A stretch of DNA of 64,000 bases from Buddleja alternifolia (lineage: Eukaryota; Streptophyta; Magnoliopsida; Lamiales; Scrophulariaceae): the NCBI GenBank assembly GCA_019426215.1, contig CM033393.1, positions 10,512,046 through 10,576,045 on the forward strand. Direction: 5' to 3'. Made by a program: the position numbers and the translations under genes. The notes beneath the pieces are model-generated. The model was not told the DNA's origin. It did no database searches and saw only the letters and a program-made list of their open reading frames with translations. How positions within the stretch are numbered: the stretch's first letter is position 1; every line of letters begins with the position of its first letter. This document shows positions 46,061 to 56,400 of this stretch, piece after piece.

Positions 46061-46702
46061 CAAGCTCATCTTAAAATTTCAAGCTCGAGCTCGGCTTGTT
46101 GGCTCATTCGAGCTGGAGCTAAGCTTGTGCTCGACTTATTTGCTCGTTCAAGCTCAAGATTTTAGCTCATTTGTAAGCTCAAACAGTTGTTTTTCTATTG
46201 AATATATATATATATTAAATGTCGAGATTTGCACAAAAATTGCAAAGACGAACGGATAACGATAAGCACTCTGGTCGTCAGCAGCGAAGAGAACTTGGAG
46301 AAGAAAATAAAATAAAATATATTCTCTACAAAATATATGCATACAATTATGAAATTCGAAATGAATATATGACAAAATGAACAAATATATTTAGTGTGAA
46401 AACCAAAAGTTAGATTGGATTCGTCTGATTGAAAAATTTAAGAATGAAAATTTTGAATAGAAAAGAACTTTCATAATATTTTTGAATATATTATTTCGTA
46501 GTTACTTAGTTATTATTATTATAACAATATTATTCATAGAATTTGTTATTACGAATATAAATAAAACCTAAATAATAAACGCATTATTACTAATATATAT
46601 ACATATACTAATTATAAATACATACACAAAATTGACACTTAACAGGATGAATATTTATTCAATTTCATTTAATCAAATATAGTGTGCAGGAACAAACTTA
46701 AA

Positions 46703-46731
46703 AAATATATATATGTGTGTGTGTGTGTGTA
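46703..46731. repeat. (TA)n(TG)n microsatellite
   Basis: A short TA run passes into about ten TG units inside the hAT element. Confidence 0.9.
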
Positions 46732-47019
46732 TTTATGTTACTTCATATTGTAATAAATTTTTATATATATATATAAATATAAATATAATAATGATAAAAG
46801 CTCGTGAGCCGACTTACGAGCTTATGAACACTCAAATGCAAGTTCGAGCTCAGTTCCTGAATAAACTTGAGCTCGCGAAGCTCGGCTCGAGCTCGAATCA
46901 TCACTCACTCAAGCCGAGCTTTAATTAAGCTGCCTCGACTTACCTTGCACCCTTAAAGTAGAGGGACTAAAATGATTCTAAATATAAAATTAAGGAACTA
47001 AAAGTGACATTAACCTATC

Positions 47020-47300
47020 CTTTTTTTTTTTTTTTTTTTTTGGAGAACCACCCTATCGGGGGAGAGTGTTTTCGAGCCTCTCGTCCCTTCTTTATTCCAA
47101 ACTAAAAAGAAAGTCATAAACAAGAAAAGCTACCTCCCACACAATCATCTAAAAACTCGTAAAAAATGAGTACTTACTCCCTTTACAATCTAAAACAAAA
47201 CAACACAAATCTAAACAGAAGTAACAAATCTAAACCTACCTACTTCCATTTGAAACGAAAGTTAGGCAATCTTAACATATCCTTATATTAATCCCCTTCC
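47020..47300 (-). mobile_element. Possible 3' end of a retroposon (poly-A on minus)
   Basis: A run of about 23 T at 47020-47042 is followed by GGAGAACCACCCTATCGGGG. On the minus strand this is a short 3' region ending in poly-A, as in a truncated LINE. No ORF or duplication supports it further. Confidence 0.35.
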
Positions 47301-48139
47301 ATTTTCTAAATTGAAAAGAAAAAAACAACTCAACTTATAATATCCGATCAAAAAATGACGAAAAATCAAAATACCTCTAAGCACCAAATCTCGCTTCCCA
47401 GCTCATGCTTCTCCATCACACTAAACGCACACTCCAAAAAATAAAAAGGAAAATTGGGGTTCTCAACTGAATTTCTTATTAACTTGTTTCATATTTTCGA
47501 CAGTTTAATATTTTATTTATAATTGGTATAACTAATTTTGATATTACTCCTAAAATCACTTTCTTTTGTTTTTTTTTCAAATTTTGTATCCACAAATGGC
47601 GGTAGTGAAACAATTGCAGAGGTATGGCGGTTGTGGCACTTTTTGCAGAGGTGTGGCGATGGATGGCGCGATTTTTGTTGAGATGTGGTGGTCGGTGACG
47701 CGACTTGCAAATGGGTGACTATGGTACCAACCGGTGGCACGATTTCAGCTGGTGAGATGGTGAAGTGAAGGTGACAAGATAGAAAGGGGTTGACGGTGGA
47801 GTGAGGGGAAAGGTTGATTAGGATTTAGGGTCTTGGGGAAGAAGATGGGTTGGGGAAGAAGGTGAAAAAATAAAAGAAGAAATTTAAAATTAAATTTAAA
47901 CTATTAGAAAAAGAGAAGATAAAACACATAAAATATTATATAAGCTTATTTAAAATATAAGAGTATTTTTGCCTTTAAAGGAAAATTTCACAGGCAAAAC
48001 TGTACCAAGGAGGCGGTGTGTAATATTTAAAAAATCATAGGGGGTTGTATATACTTAACCCCCTAACAAAGTGTACAAATATAATTCATTATGTTCAAAT
48101 TGAAGTATTTTTCAACTTTATATATATAAGCTTACTATA
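47301..48139. other. No gene seen
   Basis: AT-rich with a G-rich, GGTGGCG-like patch at 47595-47800. The only ORF (minus, 47513-47740) has no recognisable domain and follows composition. Confidence 0.55.
48131..48139. repeat. 9-bp target duplication CTTACTATA of the Mutator-like element
   Basis: CTTACTATA at 48131-48139 is repeated at 55087-55095. A 9-bp duplication is the signature of Mutator-type transposition. Confidence 0.92.
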
Positions 48140-48204
48140 GAAAAATTAAAAAATATTATATTCAAAAAAATTTTTTCGAAAAATACCACAAATTTGACCA
48201 GGTA
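48140..48204. repeat. Left terminal inverted repeat of the MULE
   Basis: GAAAAATTAAAAAATATTAT to GACCAGGTA is the near reverse complement of 55021-55086. The best-conserved block is CGAAAAATACCACAAATTTG. Confidence 0.9.
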
Positions 48205-48221
48205 TAAGAAAATATCACATT

Positions 48222-48353
48222 GCGCCTTGGTGACAGGCGCTATCGACTGACAAAAGTTGATAGCGCCTGTCACCAAGGCGCTATCAACTGTCAAAAGTTG
48301 ATAGCGCCTGTCACGAAGGCGCTATCTACTTTTGCGCCTTTGTGACAGGCGCT
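48222..48353. repeat. Left subterminal palindrome cluster
   Basis: There are four palindromes at 48222-48241, 48255-48289, 48298-48327 and 48334-48353. Their arms are GATAGCGCC / GGCGCTATC (13-base arms in the second) and the loop word is TGTCACCAA or its reverse complement. Orientation alternates. The right-end cluster has the same arms but a TTTGACCAA-type loop. Confidence 0.92.
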
Positions 48354-48483
48354 ACCAGTTTTCTATTTAATCCGGCCCCTACTCTTCGTCTGTTCCCGCA
48401 TCCATCTTTTCCCCAAATTAGATATCTGTTCCCGCATCCAATTCAGTCAAATTTTGTGATCTTTTTCCCAAATTATTTATAAG

Positions 48484-48823
48484 GTAAATTTTAATTATAT
48501 GCAATTTAGTTTATGTATTTCAATTATGATACCATTTTACTTAGTAAATATTTTAATCTAGTGCTTTAAGTATATTAAGTCACTAGGTTTATGTATGTTT
48601 AGTTTAGTTTAGTTTAGTTTAGGTTCATATGATTTAGTTTAGTTTTCAAAATTTATAGGTAATTTTTTTAATTCAATGTTATATTGGTATTTAGTTAAAC
48701 TTAATTTTTACTAAGTATATTATTTCATTTTGTCTTGTTATTGATTTTATTGTTCATAGTTTGTGATATAATTTAGTAGTATTCTGTGGTTTGAACTATA
48801 ATTTAACATTTGATATTTTGCAG
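48484..48823 (+). other. Probable 5'UTR intron of the transposase gene
   Basis: AAG/GTAAAT at 48481-48489 fits a donor and TTTTGCAG ending at 48823 fits an acceptor three bases before the ATG. No coding potential inside. Confidence 0.45.
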
Positions 48824-49294
48824 AAATGTCGATCCCGAGTACTGTTAAACTTATTATATTCTCGGATGGTGAGGTAATCGAAGAATCAAATTGAATGAGA
48901 TATAGTAGTATACGTCCGAGCGCTAACCTGAGAATAGACCGTAAGATCAAATTTGTTAATTTGGTGAGAAAGTTATATGATAGAACCAAAATTGATGTGA
49001 ATCAATTTTTGTTGAAAGTTTTTATTAAAAATTCATCTGGAGAAGGGGGTACCATTAGGGAGAATTTAATGGAGATCAAAAACGATGAAAATTTGTGGTT
49101 TTTTTTGGATCCTATCAATGAAGTTTCTACATTGGAGCTTTTTATTGAGAAGCAAATGATACAGTCTCAGGATCCCTTTTCGTCATTGTTAACACAAGTG
49201 ACGCCGACACCAAACCAATTCCCATCATTTTATTCACAACCCTTCTTACCAGATTTAAATATAGGTATAAGCCAAATAGCCGATACACAAGCAG

Positions 49295-49393
49295 GTAATC
49301 TATGTTTTATTTGTACATTGTGCCATCATATTTTCTAAAATATTTATTGTTTGTACATAATTCTAATTACTATTTTTTGTGATTGTTTTTTAG
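49295..49393 (+). other. Intron 1 of the transposase
   Basis: GTAATC to TTTTTAG, 99 bases, T-rich. The phase is consistent with the next exon. Confidence 0.8.
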
Positions 49394-49498
49394 GATGTTC
49401 AACATCGGGGAATGCGTATGACGGTGTTGGAATTGCACATAATGAAAATTGGGCGACTAATTCTACACGGGCTTTTCCATTTCCTGATATGCATGCAG

Positions 49499-49620
49499 GT
49501 AAATATTAATTTGGGGCCAAATGCACATTTTGTTAGACTTTTTTATTATTCATATATATGCATATTTTATCTTCATGTTTTAACCCGTGGTTCTTTTGAA
49601 ATTTTTATTTGTGCATGTAG
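49499..49620 (+). other. Intron 2 of the transposase
   Basis: GTAAAT to CATGTAG, 122 bases. The phase is the same as intron 1. Confidence 0.8.
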
Positions 49621-51674
49621 GAGGCCCTTCCGAGCATTTTGAGGAAGCCAACTACAATGCTCATTTTTCTAATCACGCAGGGCCGAGCAGTTCAGCCGAA
49701 CCCCATTTCGATCAGTTTGAAGATGACGAGAATGTTGAATCAGCAGATTCAGATTACTACCCTTCAGAAAGTGACATGGATGAAGAAATGAACTATATAC
49801 CAACTGATACTGATGATGATGAGGAGGAAATTGAGGAGGAAGATGTTCCTCCCGCAGTGGCTCAAGAAAGACTTCACAGAGTACTCCCATTTTATTCCAC
49901 AAAAGATCCCGAAGTAGAAGGAGACTCATTAGGTCTACTAAATGGAGTACAAACAAGGGATATGATCTATGATTATCGAATAGGTAATCTTGGGTTGGGT
50001 TTGGTATTTGAGAACAAAAAGAGCTTGCAAAAAGCGGTGAAAGATTACCACTGTAAGCACCAAAAACGCGAGTACAAGGTGACGATCAGTGAACCAAACA
50101 AATGGAAAGTGGTATGCAAACACAAAAACAAACCCGAGCATTGTGAATTTGAACTCCGAGCTCATTTCAACGTGAAACTAAACATGTGGATAATTTCAAA
50201 ATTCGGTAAGTTACGCTCATGTCTCTTCGATAATACCAGGGAGAAACACCCTAACTTGGACATGAATTTGGTCGCCAACGAACTTATACCACATGTGGAA
50301 GAAAATCCGGCATTTGAGATCAATCAAATAATAGTACTTGTACAGCAGAAATGGAATTGCGAAATAAGTTATGGCAAGGCTTGGTACAGTTTGCAACGTG
50401 CAAATGAACTTGTATACGGGACTTGGGAGGACTCTGTGAAAAACTTACCTAAGTTATTGGGAGCTATCAAGAAATGGAATCCAGGCACAATTGTTGAATG
50501 GGTACACAAAGATGCCTATGAAAATCCAAAAGTGTTGAAGTATGTGTTTTGGGCATTCAGGCCGTGTATAGATGGATTCCAACATTGCCGGAGGGTCATA
50601 TGTGTCGATGGGACACATCTATACGCACGCTACAATGGTAAGTTGTTGATTGCAACTACTCTGGATGGAAATAATAACATCTTGCCTCTTGCATTCGCAA
50701 TCGTTGACAATGAGACGAATGAATCCTGGCTTTGGTTTCTACGATGTCTAAGCCACTATTTTGTTTCACCCAATGAAGGCGTATGCCTTCTTTCTGATCG
50801 TCATCAAGGCCTATTAAATGGAGTCAAATTCGTACGAGCATTTCACCCTCCTCTAGGATGTCATCGATATTGTCTGCGTCATGTGGTTTCAAACTTCAAC
50901 CACACGTTCAAAAATAAAGCTTTGAAGCAGCTATGTTCTAATGCAGGAAACGCACATAGCATCGAAAAATTTGAACGTGAAATGAACAAAATTCGTGCAT
51001 TGAATGAAGAGGCTGGAGCTTGGTTGGACAAAATCGATAAAGAAAAATGGACACTTTCACATGACGGAGGGGTGTGAGAAGGCATTATGACTACAAACAT
51101 GGGAGAGAGCTTTAATAATGTGATGAAAACAGCTCGACATCTTCCACCTACAGCTATTGTGGAATTCACATTCCATAAACTTGCCATGTATTTTTGTGAT
51201 CGAGCGGTAGATGGTTTAAAAATGAAGAGCAATGGTCCCTTGACAAGACAAGCTACTAAACTCTACGAGAAGGAGACAGATGCTTCCAGTAACCACGAAG
51301 TCAGAAAATTTTCTTATTCTAACCAAACTGGCCAAGTTTTTTGTCACGCCCAGTTCGAAAGCCGTGGTCGAAGGTACTCTGTAGACCTAAAAAATAAAAA
51401 TTGTTCTTGTGGAAATTGGACGGCAATTGGAATTCCATGCTCACATGCGGTTGCCTTGGCCAAAGCATTGACTTTAAGGTCGATAAATCTTGTTAAACAA
51501 TATTACGGAGTTGATGAGTATATAAAAACATATGAAGGAAGGTTCTATCCATTGCCTGACAAGTATTATTGGGATACCCCAAATTTTGAGCTAGTCCACG
51601 ACCCTTATTCAAAGAAGAAACGACTTGTGGGCAGAAACGTGAGCACTCGCATTCAAAATGAGATGGATTCGTAG

Positions 51675-51913
51675 ATTGTTGAGCACTTTTTTAATATTTT
51701 ATTGTTTAATTAGTAATGAATGTCTATGTTGTAATAGTTTTTGTTTAATAAAATATATTTTCTTTATTTTGGACTTGTTTTTATTGCCTAAATAATTAGA
51801 GATAATTAGAGATAATTCAAGTGATAATAAAACTAAATACCATTGAACAATAACTTAACTAATACTAATAAAATACAAAATAGGTTAAACAAAATTAGGG
51901 AAATAAGGTTCTA
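51675..51913. other. Gap between the two convergent MULE genes
   Basis: About 240 bp, AT-rich, with AATAAA-like words on both strands. It must carry both 3' ends. No gene. Confidence 0.7.
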
Positions 51914-54277
51914 TTGTTGCCTTCGACGTTGCAACTCTGTAAGGCAAACAGTGGGATTCACCACCCTTTCGGATCGTCTCCGTCGATCATTTCTCGGTGC
52001 CGGCTGATCTTGTTGAGTCACGTACTCTTGTTCATGAGGTGCGGGGCTGTTCATATCCCAATTTATAGGAACAGGAGAAATATTTCTCTGGTTCTGTGGT
52101 GGAGTTGACTCTGTTGCGCCAAAAAGCATCTCTAAAGGTATTAATGGGTCCGACGAGTATGACCTCCTATAGGAAGTGCCTTCGCCTCCATAATTAAAAC
52201 CTTGTCCATATGAAGTACCTTCGCCTCCATAATTGAAACCTTGTGGCCTCCCATATGAAGCGCCATCTCCACCATAATAGAAACCTTGTAACTGGGGATC
52301 GAGTGATGGATGTTAAATTTGTGATTGCGGCTCGACTGTAGGACGATATACCGTTGATGGGGGATCGACAGGGTATGGTTGAGTGTGAGTCCACCTTTGT
52401 TGTGCATCACCAGTGTGAGTCCATCCACCTCCTACCATACTAGCAATGTGAGAAAGACTCGATCTGACATTCCCTAATATTCTGTCAGCATCACTGTCAG
52501 TCTGATTGACTTGTTGGAGGAGGTTCTGAATTTCATGACCCTGAAAAAATAAACAAAAGTGTGAGATGAAATAAATAAAAGATTTAGCAAAATATCATAC
52601 ATCAAATCAAATACTAACCACATTATCTAGAAGAGGACCCGCCCCTGTTTGGTATGTGTTTCTTGACCAATTCAAGGTACGTGATATATAACGACGAGTG
52701 ATGGACTGATACCACTCCTCGTAGTCCGGTGCCGTGCCCACACCCTCAACTCCATTTATAATGCGATTTTCCCGGTTATTCCATATTTCAATTTCCCTCC
52801 TGAATTCTCTCGTCCAGTTTCTCGCATCTCGTCCCATGCGATCAATCCTCCTAAAGCGTTCTACTGCCGGTGGAATAGTTTGTACGTAACTAAACTGTCG
52901 CATAACACGATCAGGACAGTGCCACTCCACAATGTTAAAGCATATCAATGGGACAGATGATGTCCACGCAATCCAATCCAAACATCGTGGAGGCAGATCA
53001 GCAATGTCCGGATCAAAAAAGGAGTACGGAGTCCAAACAAACTGAAATAAGACAAAATATGATAGAATATTATTAATATCAAAAACATATAATACTTCAT
53101 AATATAATGGCGTGACTATAATTTATTACTCACATGATGATCGGTCATCAAATCAAGCTGCTCCCTGAACGCAGGAAGATTGTTAGCAGTAACAAAGCTC
53201 CCTGATCGAGGGGGATACCACCTTCAATATAAAAAACAAAAATAAGTAAAGAAAATATGATGTTTGTTAATATATATGAATAACTTACCGTTCAGCATGA
53301 GAAGCTCGTGCAATGCCATTTATATCTATCGGCCCAATTTCTTGAGGAAGGTTTGTAGGCCTAACAACCACTATCCGTGACCATGCCCAAATCTGTTAAA
53401 AGTAAATACATTAATCTCATAAGCATTCTTAGTTCTAAGTAAGGTAAAAACACAATGTACTGAAACACAATTATCACACCTGTACCAAATTTAATGGACC
53501 TGAAATACTTCCTTTGGTTTTCAAACATGCCTTTGAGAGTTCCCGGTACAAGTACGCCAATATAGCACTCCCCCAACTATATGTACCGACTTCGGCAATG
53601 TCTTCTAAAACCTTTAACCAATAACATGGAATCACGTCTCCGCTACTGTCTGGACACATCACGCCTATCAACAGAAATGCCCAACAGCGTGCTATTTTAT
53701 CAACATCCTCTTCACTGGAAAGCTCCGTAATTTGTCTATTCTCCGCACTCACGTGCTCAACAATCGTCTTTGCTTTTATCTTAAACCCTTTACTCGGAAA
53801 ATCCTGAGGCCCAGTCGTAATCCCTAGGAGGTTAAAAATCCGGGCTTGATGCTGTTGGTATGTCGCACACTCATCATCAGCAATTACCGGGCGACCGTCT
53901 ACTGGTAGACCCCATAAAATTGCTACGTCCTGGAGAGTAATCGTAGCCTCTCCATTTCGCAAATGAAAAGTGTTCGTCTCCGAATGCCACCTCTCGACCA
54001 GGGCAGATATAAGACCCAAATCATTTTCCAACTTACTTAACTTATAGACACGATAAAACCCCATTTCATTAAGCTTATGAAGGACACGGGCATCTGGAGC
54101 GGTGATATAGGCAGTATGGTATGTATGATAGTCTGCTCGTCTAGACCGTAGTAGTAACTCTTGATCATCTCTGCTGAAAACTAATTCACTCCTATGATTG
54201 GCCTGCTCGGTCAGCACAGTATTGACTAAAGGGCCATATATCCTAGCCTCGGTGCCACTACCACTGGTACTCGCCAT
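51914..54277 (-). pseudogene. Plant mobile domain (PMD) protein, MAIN-like, carried by the MULE
   Basis: The five-exon model on minus is 54277-53480, 53392-53289, 53221-53134, 53041-52619 and 52540-51914. All introns have GT..AG ends and the phases agree; the total is 680 codons including the stop. The N-terminal part shows the PMD core (LISALVERWHSETNTFHLRN, EATITLQDVAILWGLPVDG, ARCWAFLLIGVMCPDSSGD, WGSAILAYLYRELSKAC). This is the domain of MAIN/MAIL1 proteins, which also occurs in plant transposons. Exon 4 continues it (WIAWTSSVPLICFNIVEWHC, VMRQFSYVQTIPP). The C-terminus is glycine/tyrosine-rich with GFNYGGEGTSYG repeats, then an arginine-rich end. One TAA at 52315-52313 (codon 547) interrupts exon 5, so the domain itself is intact. 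The role in transposition is unknown. Confidence 0.87.
52150..52300 (-). repeat. In-gene repeats encoding GF(N/Y)YGGEG units
   Basis: Three imperfect copies of a 12- to 15-codon unit (GFYYGGDGASYG, GFNYGGEGTSYG, GFNYGGEGTSYR) lie in the C-terminal tail of the PMD protein. This low-complexity G/Y-rich stretch is likely unstructured. Confidence 0.85.
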
Positions 54278-54778
54278 CCTGGATTGAAAAATATGTAATA
54301 ACACATAATTAGATTACGATGACTTCATTAAAATATTAGCCGCTAAAGTTTCTAATGATTAAAAATTATAACATAAAATTATAATAAATTCGAAACTTCA
54401 TATTTCATAGTAAACTACACAAAATTTTGCAAATTAAACAAAATCATATAAAAATTCTAAAACTACACAAAAAATACATGAACCTATATCATACTTCAAA
54501 ATTAAACTAAAAGAAAAACACATTATTGAAATTCGGCTAAATTATATAAAAAAACACTAAATTAAAATGTTTACTAACTAAAATTAGACTAATATGATAA
54601 TTGCATTATATAAACTAAACTGTATATAATTAAAATTTACCTTTTAAATATTTTGAAGAACAAAAAACGATCACAGAATTTACTTGAAAAGCTTGTGTTT
54701 TGTATATCAGTAGCCTGGGTTTTGTATATCAGTAGCGACTTTGGGCTAAGGCAGGGGAGGGAGGTATATATACCCAAC
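54278..54778 (-). other. 5' region of the PMD gene
   Basis: About 500 bp of AT-rich sequence between the PMD start and the right palindrome cluster. It should hold the promoter, but no clear TATA and start site can be fixed. Confidence 0.5.
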
Positions 54779-54998
54779 TGATAGCGCCTTGGTCAAAGGT
54801 GCTATCACGTGGGGAGGCTGATAGCGCCTTTGACCAAGGCGCTATCTGACACATGTCAGATAGCGCCTTGGTCAAAGGCGCTATCACCCACTTTTTCCAA
54901 AGTGGTCAGATAGCGCCTTTGACCAAGGCGCTATCAGCCACTTTGGAAAAAGTGGTGGCAGCTTTGCAGCTTTAGCTGCAGAAAATGTCAGATTGCGC
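54779..54998. repeat. Right subterminal palindrome cluster
   Basis: Four palindromes of the form (T/C)(G/A)GATAGCGCCTT..GGCGCTATC start at 54779, 54819, 54858 and 54907, alternating GGTCAAA and TTTGACC loops. A fifth half-site is at about 54989. Between and after the last two lie a second palindrome CCACTTT..AAAGTGG (54888-54905) and its inverse (54938-54955). Confidence 0.92.
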
Positions 54999-55020
54999 CT
55001 TCTTCGAATGTATTTTCTAC

Positions 55021-55086
55021 TACCCGGTCAAATTTGTGGTATTTTTCGAATTTTTTTTTTAAATATAATATTTCTTTAATTTTTCC
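55021..55086. repeat. Right terminal inverted repeat of the MULE
   Basis: Reverse complement of 48140-48204 with few differences, followed by CTTACTATA. Confidence 0.9.
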
Positions 55087-55104
55087 CTTACTATACGAGT
55101 GCAA

Positions 55105-55330
55105 AATATATAGGGAAAATTAGTCAAAAATCCCCAATTCCAAATAAAATTTATTAATCAGTCCCTACTTATAATTTTACAATCTCAACTCCCTATTTCA
55201 TAATGTAATTTGGATTGACTCCCTATACACTTGAAAAGACAAAAATGCCCTCAATTTATTAATTTTTTATTCACCTTGTTCTCCACTTCTCTCTTCTTTT
55301 TTCTCTTTTTCCTTTTTCCCGTCACCACAA
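55105..55330. repeat. Left end of a possible large inverted-end repeat unit
   Basis: Blocks such as 'actccctat' and 'aaaagacaaaaatgcc' in this interval recur in inverted form at about 62480-62570 ('acttttgtctttc', 'ttagggagtt'). The two may be the ends of one large non-coding element that encloses the satellite arrays. Exact ends and a duplication were not found. Confidence 0.35.
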
Positions 55331-55529
55331 ATCCGATTACATAGATTTTTCAGGCGATTGAAGTTGTTCAAAGGTGACACCATTTTGTTCTCCATGATAA
55401 AATGAACAAATCAAGATCCATATTGCCTATATTTCGAGTACAAAATATTTACTTTTTCCAAAATTCATATGTACAACTATTGAAGTATCGATAAAACATG
55501 TGTGACGTATTTTTTGTGCATAATTGAAG

Positions 55530-56400
55530 TATTTTCATATGATAAGTTGACAGATTTGCGCAACCTCATGAAAACGTCCATAACGCACTATAGGATGCTC
55601 GAAATCATAAACCTCTTTTTTTGTATGATAATAGACACATAGAGCTTTCAGAAATTGTATGAGACATTATGAATAAATGTTCTGTATGAAAGAATTTTGT
55701 CTTCAAACGTAAGATAAAATTTATAGATAGTTTTGTGCGACTTCACGATAGAGTCCATAACTCACTGTACGATGGTCAGAATCATATGCAATGTTTTTTA
55801 TTTCAAATAGACACAGAGAGATTTCTGAAAATATATGACACATTATCAAAATATTTTTAGTATGAAACAGTTTTTCATTCAAACATAAGCTAAAATTTAT
55901 CAATAGTTTTGCGCGACTTCACAAGAAAGTCCATAACGTACTGTACATTGCTCAGAATCATAAATCGATTTTTTAACATTAAGATAGACACATAGATCTT
56001 TCTGAAAATGTATGAAACATTATCAAAAAATGGCTAGTGTGAAACAAGTTTTCCTTCAAACATAAGTTAAAATTTGTCAACAGTTTTGCGCGACTTCACA
56101 AGAAAGTCCATAACGCATTGTACGATACTCAAAATTATAAACCATTTTTCTTCTTTCAATAAAGACACATCAAAAAATGTCTACTATAAAATAATTTTCG
56201 CTTCAAGCATATGATAAAATTTGCCTGCAGTTTTGCACGACTTCACGAGAAAGTCCATAACACACTGTACGATGCTCGAAATCATAGACCACATTTTCAC
56301 TTTAAAAGTAGACACATGGACCTTTCTGAAAATGTATGACACATTATCAAGTAATGACAAGTATGAAACAGTTTTATGTACTAATAATAGGTCCATTTTG
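55530..56400 (+). repeat. About 175-bp tandem repeat, left array
   Basis: The unit contains TTTTGCGCGACTTCAC, then 'gaaagtccataacgcactg', then TACGATGCTC(A/G)GAATCATAAA, then 'agacacatag' and 'atgtatgacacattat'. Copies start near 55552, 55730, 55905, 56083 and 56230. No ORF is conserved. Confidence 0.88.

Larger units (their letters stand above)
44520..46955. mobile_element. Non-autonomous hAT element, interrupted by a solo LTR
   Basis: It starts TAGGGCTGTCAACG and ends TGCACCCTTA (reverse TAAGGGTGCA), an imperfect short terminal inverted repeat of hAT type, with the 8-bp duplication AAGTAGAG. The interior has GAGCTCGAGCTC-like words near both ends and no transposase. Without the solo LTR it is about 0.95 kb. 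Confidence 0.88.
42951..47018. mobile_element. Large inverted-repeat (foldback) element, non-autonomous
   Basis: The left arm 42951-43307 and right arm 44268-44519 plus 46956-47018 are reverse complements built from TTAGTCCCTCAACTTTA-type blocks. The arms start near ATAGG and turn inward at GAAATGCAC. The arms are about 315-355 bp. The centre (43308-44267) has no gene and holds a SINE. The right arm is split by a hAT element. The superfamily is uncertain because no target duplication is evident at the ends. Confidence 0.75.
48826..51674 (+). pseudogene. mudrA-like: MuDR-type transposase, nearly intact (two nonsense codons)
   Basis: Exons are 48826-49294, 49394-49498 and 49621-51674. Both introns have GT..AG ends and interrupt a G|GA codon in the same phase. 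The model encodes 875 aa. An N-terminal region of unknown fold is followed by an acidic stretch (about 225-270), a MuDR DNA-binding domain (about 310-385: LVFENKKSLQKAVKDYHCKH) and the MULE transposase core. The core has D in CVDGTHLYARY (codon 521) and D in LLSDRHQG (codon 584), with a candidate E in NMGESFNN. A SWIM zinc finger follows (CSCGNWTAIGIPCSH, about 785-800). Stops at 48892-48894 and 51075-51077 (TGA, where CGA would give the family's R) are the only breaks. The enzyme would bind the element ends and move them. Confidence 0.9.
48140..55086 (+). mobile_element. Autonomous-type Mutator-like element (MULE) carrying a PMD gene
   Basis: A 6.95-kb element with terminal inverted repeats of about 65 bp and the 9-bp duplication CTTACTATA. 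It holds two convergent genes: a MuDR-type transposase (plus, 48826-51674) and a plant-mobile-domain protein (minus, 54277-51914), separated by about 240 bp. Just inside each end lies a cluster of four palindromes of the GATAGCGCC...GGCGCTATC type. The coding regions carry only three nonsense codons in total, so the element is young or recently active compared with its neighbours. Confidence 0.93.

Noticed and set aside
49669..49956. 95-codon minus ORF within the transposase
   Set aside because: It is the complement of the acidic stretch of the transposase exon.
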